From assembly GCF_002379365.1 (NCBI RefSeq), contig NZ_JQIU01000008.1, positions 934,397-982,871 on the forward strand: a stretch of 48,475 nucleotides of DNA. The letters are read 5' to 3'. Under the pieces are notes generated by a model. The model was not told the origin of the DNA. It saw nothing but the letters and a program-made list of their open reading frames with translations, and did no database searches. Within the stretch, counting starts at the first letter, position 1. Every line of letters begins with the position of its first letter. The DNA comes from Brachyspira sp. G79. Lineage in GTDB: Bacteria; Spirochaetota; Brachyspiria; Brachyspirales; Brachyspiraceae. Positions 1 through 7,638 of this stretch are shown here, one piece after another. The position numbers were made by a program, and so were the translations under genes.

Positions 1-211
1 ATCAAATACTGTTTGTATAATATTTTCTATATTTTACTTTAAAAATTATACATCATTATTTTCAGATACACTTATTATCGTTTTTTATATTATAATAATT
101 GCTAATTATATACATAATATAATAGCTGCAATTATAAAAAAGTACAGAAATTTCATATTTACATACAATTATATATACATTATATTTTTTATTATAATTT
201 TATTTAATTGA
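1..211 (+). CDS. C-terminal end of an integral membrane protein (5' part outside window)
   Basis: The second reading frame is open from base 2 to a TGA at 209-211, 69 codons. That is unlikely by chance in DNA this rich in TAA and TAG. The translation is strongly hydrophobic and alternates isoleucine/phenylalanine/tyrosine-rich stretches with short charged loops (for example KKYRN), as in the last two or three helices of a polytopic membrane protein. The protein begins upstream of the window. No family motif is visible, so function is unknown. The stop codon overlaps the -35 box of the promoter for the following barrel gene. A chance open frame cannot be excluded. Confidence 0.45.
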   Translation, partial: SNTVCIIFSIFYFKNYTSLFSDTLIIVFYIIIIANYIHNIIAAIIKKYRNFIFTYNYIYIIFFIIILFN

Positions 212-236
212 CTTTATATATTTTTTGTAGTATACT
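208..236 (+). promoter_or_regulatory. Sigma-70-type promoter for the tandem barrel genes
   Basis: TTGACT at 208-213 and TATACT at 231-236 are separated by exactly 17 bases. Transcription would start near 243, giving a leader of about 30 bases before the TTG start at 273. Confidence 0.75.
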
Positions 237-272
237 ATATATAGGTACAAATTATAAATGGGGGTTTATATT

Positions 273-965
273 TTGAGAAAAAGTCTACTTTTTTCAAGTT
301 TTTTCGTACTATTAGCATTTAGCTATAATTTAAATGCTATTAATTTAGCAATCGGACTTGTAAGTCAATTTGGCATTAGCGGAGCAAATACTAACTCATC
401 AAAAATATTTCCATCAAGTTTCAGAGATTTTGACAGCGGACTTTCTTTTTCAATAGGTATTAATAAAGATTTATCATCATCTATGTCTTTATCACTACTT
501 TTGGATTTAGGATACTGTCATGATGCTTATGATTTTAAATATACAATAGACGGGAAAAGAGCTACAGAGAATTATCAATTTGAAAGTTTTTTAGTTGGAG
601 GATATGGAAGATTTAATTTCAGCTTCATGTCATTAGGAGCAGGAGGAGGAGTTAAAATACCTGTTTATGCTTCTTACAAATTAGAATCATATAATAAATA
701 CAAGCGTTATAGATTTAGATTCGGAGATTTAAACGATATATTTGAAAGAGCTATAATACCATATATAAAAGTATCCATTGACTTTACTATATTTAATTAT
801 TTATTAGTAGGCGTATATGCAAATTATGATTTTCCGCTTTATTTCCAATATAATAACTATATAGAAGATACAATAATAAATAAGGATTCTATAAGTGCTT
901 TTGATATAGGAGTTCAATTTGGTTATTATTTAAACATAAATCTAAATAGAGACTATCATTATTGA
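273..965 (+). CDS. Outer-membrane beta-barrel family protein, copy 1
   Basis: A secreted protein of about 230 residues, likely an outer-membrane barrel. I place the start at TTG 273, not the in-frame ATG at 258. The ATG overlaps the GGGGG ribosome binding site at 260-264, and starting at TTG gives a clean signal peptide (RKSLLFSSFFVLLAF, cleavage probably after LNA). The mature part alternates aromatic and glycine residues. It shares FRDF, LLLDLGY, GGGVKIP, PYIKVS, ANYDFP and FDIG blocks with the next gene and, more distantly, with the minus-strand gene at 40500-41255. The first two genes are 11 bp apart and share one promoter. Exact role is unknown; surface exposure or porin function is an inference from family shape. 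Confidence 0.75.
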   Translation: MRKSLLFSSFFVLLAFSYNLNAINLAIGLVSQFGISGANTNSSKIFPSSFRDFDSGLSFSIGINKDLSSSMSLSLLLDLGYCHDAYDFKYTIDGKRATENYQFESFLVGGYGRFNFSFMSLGAGGGVKIPVYASYKLESYNKYKRYRFRFGDLNDIFERAIIPYIKVSIDFTIFNYLLVGVYANYDFPLYFQYNNYIEDTIINKDSISAFDIGVQFGYYLNINLNRDYHY

Positions 966-976
966 GGGAGATTTTT

Positions 977-1663
977 ATGAAAAAATTAATAGTTTTTTTG
1001 TTAAGTATTACATTTTTAGTACCATTAAATAATATTTACGCTGCAGATTTTGTTGCGGGTTTTGTAGGACGTTTAGGTGCAAGCAGTACTACAGCTAACA
1101 GAAATAAAGTATTTACAACTGACTTTAGGGATTTTGAAACATCTTTTTCATTTCAGCCTGGTGTATTTTGGGGATATGATGATTTTTTGTCTACAGCATT
1201 ACTTCTTGATATAGGATACAATAAAGATAAATATGAATTAAAATATAATGTAAATGGCGGAAGACTTTTAGAAAATTATGATTTCAATAGTATATCATTT
1301 GGATTATTTCCAAGACTTAATATTAGTTTTGTTTCTATAGGTGTTGGAGGAGGCATAAAAATTCCATTATCTTTAAAATATTCTAAAGAAGGAGATGCAT
1401 ACAGCTACAACAAATACTCATTAGATTTTGGAGATATAAAAGATTCATTTGAAACTTTTTATATACCTTATGTTAAAGTTTCTCTTGACTTTTTAATAAA
1501 AACAAAAGGGAAATTTATGATGTCTTTGGGAGTTTATGCAAATTATGACTTTCCTATCAATATAGATAAAAATGGACTTTTAAAAGATATAGTTGTAAAC
1601 AAAGAATCGATAGCTGCTTTTGATATAGGCTTTCAAATAGGAGCGTATTTAATAAGCAGATAA
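977..1663 (+). CDS. Outer-membrane beta-barrel family protein, copy 2
   Basis: Paralogue of the preceding gene, about 228 residues. The ATG at 977 is preceded by GAGGGAG at 964-970 and opens a typical signal peptide (KKLIVFLLSITFLVPL, cleavage near YAA). The mature sequence keeps FRDFE, LLLDIGY, GGGIKIP, IPYVKVSLDF, GVYANYDFP and AAFDIGFQIG, so the fold is shared from end to end. Divergence is spread along the length and not confined to loops. It is co-transcribed with copy 1 and closed by the hairpin at 1686-1723. No enzymatic motif is seen; an outer-membrane location is inferred from signal peptide and barrel-like alternation. Confidence 0.75.
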   Translation: MKKLIVFLLSITFLVPLNNIYAADFVAGFVGRLGASSTTANRNKVFTTDFRDFETSFSFQPGVFWGYDDFLSTALLLDIGYNKDKYELKYNVNGGRLLENYDFNSISFGLFPRLNISFVSIGVGGGIKIPLSLKYSKEGDAYSYNKYSLDFGDIKDSFETFYIPYVKVSLDFLIKTKGKFMMSLGVYANYDFPINIDKNGLLKDIVVNKESIAAFDIGFQIGAYLISR

Positions 1664-1685
1664 TTATTATTATAATATAAAATAG

Positions 1686-1723
1686 AAAATTGCATGCTTA
1701 AAAAATAGTATGCAATTTTTTTT
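1686..1723 (+). terminator. Intrinsic terminator after the barrel genes
   Basis: AAAATTGCAT at 1686-1695 pairs with ATGCAATTTT at 1710-1719 and continues into a T run. Confidence 0.8.
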
Positions 1724-1912
1724 AAGCAAAAAAATAATAGTATTATTTCAAAACTAGTTTAAATAGTGATAATAATTTTCATCAATTTATAAATATATTT
1801 TTAATAAAGATAAGCACTAATTTATAAATTTAAAATTACATGCTAAAGATATAATATTACAATTTTACAAGAAATTTAAATAAAATACTATTTAAGCATT
1901 AAAAAATATATT

Positions 1913-2257
1913 TTACTGATTAGAAGAAACAGTGTTATTAGGTAAAGTTCCAGTATTAGTAGGAGCAGACAAAGGAGTATTTTGCTGCTGAGTAGTAGCT
2001 GTATTAGTAGTTACATTTTCAAAAGCAGTTTTCTGAGTACTTATAGCAACAGATATAAGAAGAGCACCTACTACAAATATAGTAGAAAGAAAAGTAGTAG
2101 CTTTAGTTAAGGCATTTCCTCTTTGGCTTCCCAAAACATTAGCCTGTGCACTTGAAAATAAACCTTCAGCTTTACCGCCTTGTATAATAATTATTAATAT
2201 TAATAATACACAGATTATAGAATAAACAACTATTCCTAAAGTAAGCAAAGCATTCAT
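1913..2257 (-). CDS. secG: Preprotein translocase subunit SecG
   Basis: Small inner-membrane subunit of the SecYEG export channel, about 114 residues. A first hydrophobic helix (LGIVVYSIICVLLILIIIIQ) is followed by the family's GGKAEGLFSSAQ..VLGSQRGNALTKAT loop and a second helix (FLSTIFVVGALLISVAIS). The tail is rich in Thr, Gln and Asn, as is common in this family. The start is ATG at 2257, behind AAGGAAAT; an upstream in-frame extension to 2299 lacks a binding site and would add charged residues before the first helix. It is transcribed alone and divergently from the coiled-coil gene. No clear terminator follows its stop. Confidence 0.9.
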   Translation of the reverse strand: MNALLTLGIVVYSIICVLLILIIIIQGGKAEGLFSSAQANVLGSQRGNALTKATTFLSTIFVVGALLISVAISTQKTAFENVTTNTATTQQQNTPLSAPTNTGTLPNNTVSSNQ

Positions 2258-2450
2258 ATATATTTCCTTAAAAGTTTTATTTTTATAAAATAATTGCATA
2301 TAATTATATCATTTATAAAATATTTTTCAAGTGTTTAAAAGTATTAAATTTAATGTATAATATATTAAATAAAAAATATTTTTTCTTTATTAAATTTTAA
2401 TTTTTCCGTTAACAATAATAAGGATTAAAATATAATGGCAGGTACTTTAT

Positions 2451-4049
2451 ATGGCAGTAAAAAAAATAGATACAAAAAAAAATACAGCTAAAAAAACTTC
2501 TGCGGTATCAAAAACTACTAAAGCTGCAAAACCAGTAAAAAAAGCAGAATCAGAAAAAAAAGTGTCGGTAAGAATTTCATACAAAGAATTGTCTGAAGAA
2601 TTAAAATTAAAACTTAAACAGTCTGAAGAAAAAATAGCAGAACTTAATCAAAAATATAAAAAAGTAGTAGACATACAAAAAAAGAAAATAGAAGATAAAT
2701 ATAAAAAAATCATAGAGGATTTAGAAGCAAAAAAATCAATACCTGCAAAAAGTCAAAGCAGTAATGCTGAAATTAATAAACTTCAAAAAAGATTAGATAA
2801 ATTGGAAAAAACTAATCAAAAACTAGAAGAAGAAAAAAGAAAAATAGAATTAAAAAATGAAGAGCTAAAACAAAAAGCAAAAGAAGCTTTAAAATCAAAA
2901 TCTGCAACTCAATCAAAAACAGCCAAAACAGATAAAGAAACATTAAAAGAAATAAAAGCTCTAAGAGAACAATTAATTGAATCTGAACAGGAGAAAAAAG
3001 AATTAAAAGCAAAATTAAAAGAAGCAGTATCCGAATTAAAAAATGCTAAGAAAAACACTAATAAATTATCAAAAGAAGATAAAGAACAATATAAAGAAAA
3101 CTTAAAGATATTAAAACAAATAGAAAAAGAATCAAAAGCATTAGATAAGAAAAGAGAACTTCTAAAAAAAGAAGAAGAAAAATTAAAAGAAATAAGAGGA
3201 GATATAAAAAGCTCCGCAAAAGATATAGCTTCAACAATGAAAAAAAGCTATCTTGCTGATGATGAAGAGGATAATGAAGAAAACGGCAATTTACTTTCTA
3301 ATATGGACGCCAAAACAGAAGAAGGCATAACAAAATTAGCTACTCTATTATGTGCTGCTATGGACGATTACAGAGAGCAGAAAGAAAAAGAAAGAGAAGA
3401 GCTTGAAAAAGAAAGTTCAGAGCCTATAATGTCGGAAGGAGAAGAGAGATTAAATAAAGCCTCTGAAGAGTTAGAAAATCTAGTTGAAAACAGACTTGAA
3501 GATTCTGACAGCAGCAAAGATGAAAATTTAAGCAAAAGACCTTTTACTATTATAGATAAAATAGAAAACAGCCGTGTAGAAATTAATGAGGGATACACTC
3601 CTCCTTCAGGTGGACAGACTATAGTTGCAGCTCCTCAGGATGCATCACAAGCACCTCAAACACCAGCTCAGCAGCCTAATATTACAGTAAAAGTAGAAGC
3701 TCCTAAAGAAAGTGCTAAATTGGCAAAACCAGAAACTCAGCTTAAACCTGCAAGCGAAACTCCTACTATGAGAATGAAGCTTTTAGATGATATAGATGAT
3801 TATGAGAAAAAACTTGTAATTACTTATGGTTTTGATAATATGCCAGAAAATACATACTATTCTAAATATAAAAGAATATTAAGAAATGCTGCTAGAATAA
3901 GTTTATTCGGCAATCTGCAGGAAGGTCTCGAAATGTTCAAACTTATAAGAGATCAAAATATACCTGATGAATATAAACAAATGATAGATAAAAATATACA
4001 AGATATTACTTACTATTTAAGAGGTCTTCATAGAGTAAGAATGGAATAG
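2451..4049 (+). CDS. Large lysine/glutamate-rich coiled-coil protein
   Basis: A 532-residue cytoplasmic protein of unknown function. Residues 1-40 are a basic Lys/Ala/Thr tail resembling histone-H1-like tails. Residues about 45-265 form long heptad-type coiled coil dominated by Lys, Glu and Leu. An acidic stretch follows (DDEEDNEENG), then a Pro/Gln/Ala linker near 385-440. The last ~90 residues (MRMKLLDDIDDYEKK to the end) look like a small folded helical domain. There is no signal peptide or membrane segment. The ATG at 2451 has only a weak AGG upstream; the ATG at 2435 is out of frame. The heparinase-like gene follows after 34 bp, so the two may share a transcript. A structural or DNA-associated role is possible, but nothing proves it. 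Confidence 0.7.
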   Translation: MAVKKIDTKKNTAKKTSAVSKTTKAAKPVKKAESEKKVSVRISYKELSEELKLKLKQSEEKIAELNQKYKKVVDIQKKKIEDKYKKIIEDLEAKKSIPAKSQSSNAEINKLQKRLDKLEKTNQKLEEEKRKIELKNEELKQKAKEALKSKSATQSKTAKTDKETLKEIKALREQLIESEQEKKELKAKLKEAVSELKNAKKNTNKLSKEDKEQYKENLKILKQIEKESKALDKKRELLKKEEEKLKEIRGDIKSSAKDIASTMKKSYLADDEEDNEENGNLLSNMDAKTEEGITKLATLLCAAMDDYREQKEKEREELEKESSEPIMSEGEERLNKASEELENLVENRLEDSDSSKDENLSKRPFTIIDKIENSRVEINEGYTPPSGGQTIVAAPQDASQAPQTPAQQPNITVKVEAPKESAKLAKPETQLKPASETPTMRMKLLDDIDDYEKKLVITYGFDNMPENTYYSKYKRILRNAARISLFGNLQEGLEMFKLIRDQNIPDEYKQMIDKNIQDITYYLRGLHRVRME

Positions 4050-4083
4050 TGTACAAAAAATATTTGGGATATAAAAAATAGTA

Positions 4084-6837
4084 ATGAAAAAAATTATAAA
4101 AATTGTATTAATAATATTGATAATACCTATTATCTTTTCCTGTTCTAAAAAGAAAATATATGACAGAGAAATAGAAGCCGTTTACGATAAAAGAGATAAT
4201 TCATATACTATTATTTACCCAGAATATAATAAACAATACCCTAAATATATATCATTAAAATATGGTAAATCAGTAAAAATACAAAATGGTATAATATTAA
4301 CTTACAATATAGACACAGATAATATACCCATACAATTAAATATAGAAGTAAATGAAAATAATATCAAAAAAACATTTAATATAGAAAATCCTTTAGTTAA
4401 TAGAAATATAAACCTTACAATATACGCCACCAATTTTAATCCTCCTTTAGAAAGAGATAAAATTGATGAGCTTTCTGTAAGTATAAAAAGTATAGGAAGT
4501 ACTGACACTAAAGACACAGTAAAGATAGCAATAGCAGAAAATGAAGATAAAAGAGTTTCAAGAGAAAATATTGCCTTAATACTTCCAGAAAGCGGACATA
4601 TAGCTAAAAGCAATCCTCCTTTTATAATGGTGAATAAAAGAACTACTTTTACAAGAATATCGGTATCAAAGGAACTTTCTTTTTCTTCAAGATATGAATA
4701 CACATTAAGAAATAATAGTTTCTTTTCTATGACAAATCAATTAGAAAACGGTAAATGGTATATAGCATTTGACGAAAACGGAGATACAAATTTAAGAAGA
4801 GTTTATCATTTCTTTATAGATGATAGCAGTACAAAGATTATACCAATAACAAATAAAACATTTAATATAAAAAGACCATTTGTATTTATAGATAAACAGA
4901 CATTTGATGTTTTATACAATTTACTATACAGGCAAAACCGTCTTCAAGCATCTACCCTACTTAGAAATATAAATGCATTCAAATTATACACATCTGCCAG
5001 TATGGGAAAATGGTCGGTTAATAATATATCGTACACAAATACTGATGATACTAATAAATTACACTTTGAAGACCTTCCTTCTCATACTATGCTTATGTCA
5101 TTAAAAGCTGCATTTGAACCTAATAATAATTTATTAAAATATGAAATTAAACAGATGATAAGGGATATAGTAAACCTAGATGAAGCAAATATACCAAATT
5201 ATAAAGAAACAGATGCTGTTACTATATTGGCTAATTCTCTTCTTATGCCTTTTGATTTAATGTATGATGAGTTCTCTCCAGAAGAAATAGTTTTGATGAA
5301 GCAGAAGTTTATTAAATACGGAGAGACTCTTTATAATTATATAGCTGAAAATCCTGCAGAGTATAGGAAAAAAGACACCATAAAATACGCTTCAGCATTA
5401 GGATTAATAGCTATAAATATGCTTAATGAAAATGTTAATCAGGATCAAATTAGAAATTGGCATTATTTTTCAATGAATTATATTAACGGAATGATATTTT
5501 CTATGTTTGAAAAAGACGGCAGTTTTAAATCTTCTATAAGCGAGGCATTTGACACTATTCTTCCGATACTTACATATGCATTATCATTAAAAAATGTTGG
5601 AATATTTGATGCTTTCAGTTTAGAATCTTTTAAAAATATAGGAAAATATTTATCTATAGTAGGATATCCTTCAGGATACACATTACCTATAGGATACACT
5701 GCCATAGATAACAGAAGCAAATTAAGATTTGATACTGGTGCTAGAAGTGCTGTTATGGAGCTTTTAAGTAAAATGAGTGCAAATCCATTATATAAAAATT
5801 ATGCAGTATTTGCACAAAGCGAGGCTGTAAATTTAAGATATCTGCCTTATGTATTAATGTGGAATAATTATTATCTTAGAGACAATGTTCCTTCTAATCC
5901 AGAATTTCAATATGAAACATTGCTATTAAAAAAAATACAAACTGCTATATATAATGAAAATATAAAAACTCTTAATGCTCCTTATTTAGCCGTATATGCA
6001 AAGGGCAGAAATGCTGACACATCTTTTGGGCTTAATCATAATGACAGAATGAGCTTTGTTTATTATAATTATGGTGATTCTATAATTGATGAGTTAGGAT
6101 ATAATTTTGATACTAATAATTATGAATTATTTAAAGATGCGGATTTTCATAATGGTATATCTATAGATAATGAAAAAATAGAAGAAAATACTGGAAGCTA
6201 TTCATATATAGAAAGCATAACAAATTATTACAAAATGTTTTATGCACATGCTAAAGCAAATCAGCAGTATACTTATTCTGTAAATCTCAAAAATTATGAC
6301 AGAAGATTTTATTATTTAAAACCTAATATTCTAATAATAAAAGAAGATATTGAAGCTTTGCCTGACATCACTAGAGAGTACCATGTTTATGGTTATAAAT
6401 ATAAATGGGCGTTTAACTCAAAACTTCCTATGGTGCTTGAAAATAATAAATTTATCATAGAAGGTAATTATTCATCTACATACGTAGAAATATTATCTCA
6501 AAATGAATTAGAATATAAAGTTATTCAAACTAATATAGGAAATAATATATTATACAGAGCCGAAGTTTTTACAAAAGAAAACATAAAAAAATTTGAGCCT
6601 TGGGTAATAGTAAAGACAATGCCTAAAAATAATGTTCCTATAGCTATGAGAAGAAATATTATTAATACTAATATTACTATAAACAGCTTTACAAGCACAA
6701 ATTTAAACTTTAAAGCAGGATATAAAGATTATAATATAAACATAGCAAACTACAAAAATACATCAGATAATACAAATAAAATAAACAATATAGTATATAC
6801 AGAAAATAGGGAAAGTGTTATAATAAGTTCATATTAA
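4084..6837 (+). CDS. Heparinase II/III-like lipoprotein
   Basis: A 917-residue lipoprotein. The N-terminus is a lipoprotein signal peptide with the lipobox IFSC at residues 17-20. A beta-rich region to about residue 270 is followed by a helical region (about 270-620), as in the alpha/alpha toroid of alginate and heparinase-type polysaccharide lyases. The C-terminal part carries the heparinase II/III pattern: an Asn-His-Asn-Asp-Arg stretch, SFVYYNYGDSIIDELGY, then DADFHNGISIDN with the family's HN, and later YDRRFYYLKPNILIIKEDIE. This suggests cleavage of uronic-acid-containing polysaccharide at the cell surface, releasing amino sugars. The two NagB-like genes follow 14 and 12 bp downstream of their neighbours, consistent with one pathway. 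Substrate is not predictable from sequence; assignment rests on motif resemblance. Confidence 0.6.
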   Translation: MKKIIKIVLIILIIPIIFSCSKKKIYDREIEAVYDKRDNSYTIIYPEYNKQYPKYISLKYGKSVKIQNGIILTYNIDTDNIPIQLNIEVNENNIKKTFNIENPLVNRNINLTIYATNFNPPLERDKIDELSVSIKSIGSTDTKDTVKIAIAENEDKRVSRENIALILPESGHIAKSNPPFIMVNKRTTFTRISVSKELSFSSRYEYTLRNNSFFSMTNQLENGKWYIAFDENGDTNLRRVYHFFIDDSSTKIIPITNKTFNIKRPFVFIDKQTFDVLYNLLYRQNRLQASTLLRNINAFKLYTSASMGKWSVNNISYTNTDDTNKLHFEDLPSHTMLMSLKAAFEPNNNLLKYEIKQMIRDIVNLDEANIPNYKETDAVTILANSLLMPFDLMYDEFSPEEIVLMKQKFIKYGETLYNYIAENPAEYRKKDTIKYASALGLIAINMLNENVNQDQIRNWHYFSMNYINGMIFSMFEKDGSFKSSISEAFDTILPILTYALSLKNVGIFDAFSLESFKNIGKYLSIVGYPSGYTLPIGYTAIDNRSKLRFDTGARSAVMELLSKMSANPLYKNYAVFAQSEAVNLRYLPYVLMWNNYYLRDNVPSNPEFQYETLLLKKIQTAIYNENIKTLNAPYLAVYAKGRNADTSFGLNHNDRMSFVYYNYGDSIIDELGYNFDTNNYELFKDADFHNGISIDNEKIEENTGSYSYIESITNYYKMFYAHAKANQQYTYSVNLKNYDRRFYYLKPNILIIKEDIEALPDITREYHVYGYKYKWAFNSKLPMVLENNKFIIEGNYSSTYVEILSQNELEYKVIQTNIGNNILYRAEVFTKENIKKFEPWVIVKTMPKNNVPIAMRRNIINTNITINSFTSTNLNFKAGYKDYNINIANYKNTSDNTNKINNIVYTENRESVIISSY

Positions 6838-6851
6838 TGAAGGACTTATTA

Positions 6852-7626
6852 ATGAATATATATATTGCTAATTCATATAAAGACTATATTGATTTTACAG
6901 CTAAACATATTCTCAATTTTTTTAGAAAAGAAACAGGAAAAAAAGAAAAATTAATATATATCCGTTTCAAGCGAATATGATACAAAAGATATTTATAAAT
7001 CTATAATAGAAAATATTAAATCTTATAAAATAAATTTCAAAAATATATTTATATTTCAGCAATCTGAATATATAGGGCTTTCCCCTACTGACAAAAACAG
7101 CAAAGCATATTTTTTAAGAGAAAATCTTATATCAAAATTAGATATACCAGAAGAAAATGTTTTTTTATTTGATGGAAAGGGTGATGAATCTCAAATGGAC
7201 AAACAGCTTGAAATTATAAAAAAAATAGGCAGATTTGATGTTATATGGTATTCTCTTACAGCAGATTCTACTTCTGCAGGCAATGAAAGAATGTCGTCAT
7301 TATCCTCACTATTTAGAATTAAAACTTTAAGCGAACATTCTATAAGTGAAATAAAAAAAAGATTTTCAGAAGATGAGGAAGTACCTACAACGGTATTTAG
7401 TATGGGTATGGGTTTTATAAATATTGTTGATACAGTTTTGCTTACATCATCTGGTATAGAAAAATCATGTTCTTTGAGAGATTGTTTGGAATATGGAATA
7501 AGTAATTCTTCTCCTCTAAGCAAACTTCAAAAACACAGCGATGTTACTGTAATAGCTGATTATGAATCTTCTTTAAGACTTTCAAGCCAAACTGTATTTA
7601 TGAAAATAGAAAAGAATATAAAATAA
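6852..7626 (+). pseudogene. Frameshifted NagB-like (glucosamine-6-phosphate deaminase family) gene
   Basis: ATG at 6852 behind AAGGAC opens a frame that stops at TGA 6978-6980. The homologous frame opens at 6955 and runs to 7626. Joining them across 6951-6963 gives a NagB-sized protein (~258 residues). Dropping one C at 6962-6963 would restore LIYIVSSEYD. NagB landmarks can be aligned (FIFQQSEYIGL with FNMDEYVGL; DIPEENVFLFDG with DIPAENINLLNG; FSMGMGFINIVDTVLL), but the DEY aspartate is Ser and the GNDGHIAFNEP active-site segment reads like TADSTSAGNER, with no His. So even if the frame is intact, deaminase activity is doubtful. It sits between the heparinase-like gene and the NagB/NagA fusion in one apparent operon. 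A sequencing error could explain the frame break but not the changed residues. Confidence 0.7.
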
Positions 7627-7638
7627 TAAGGAGAATAT

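Noticed and set aside
2435-2450. ATG at 2435 as start of the coiled-coil protein
   Set aside because: It is out of frame with the long coding sequence.
2812-3598. Minus-strand open frames opposite the coiled-coil gene (2812-3012, 3368-3598)
   Set aside because: Their Leu/Phe/Ser-rich translations are the expected mirror of Lys/Glu-rich codons; no ribosome binding sites or motifs.
7191-7523. Minus-strand frame opposite the NagB-like gene
   Set aside because: Shadow of the coding strand; the plus strand has recognisable NagB family blocks.
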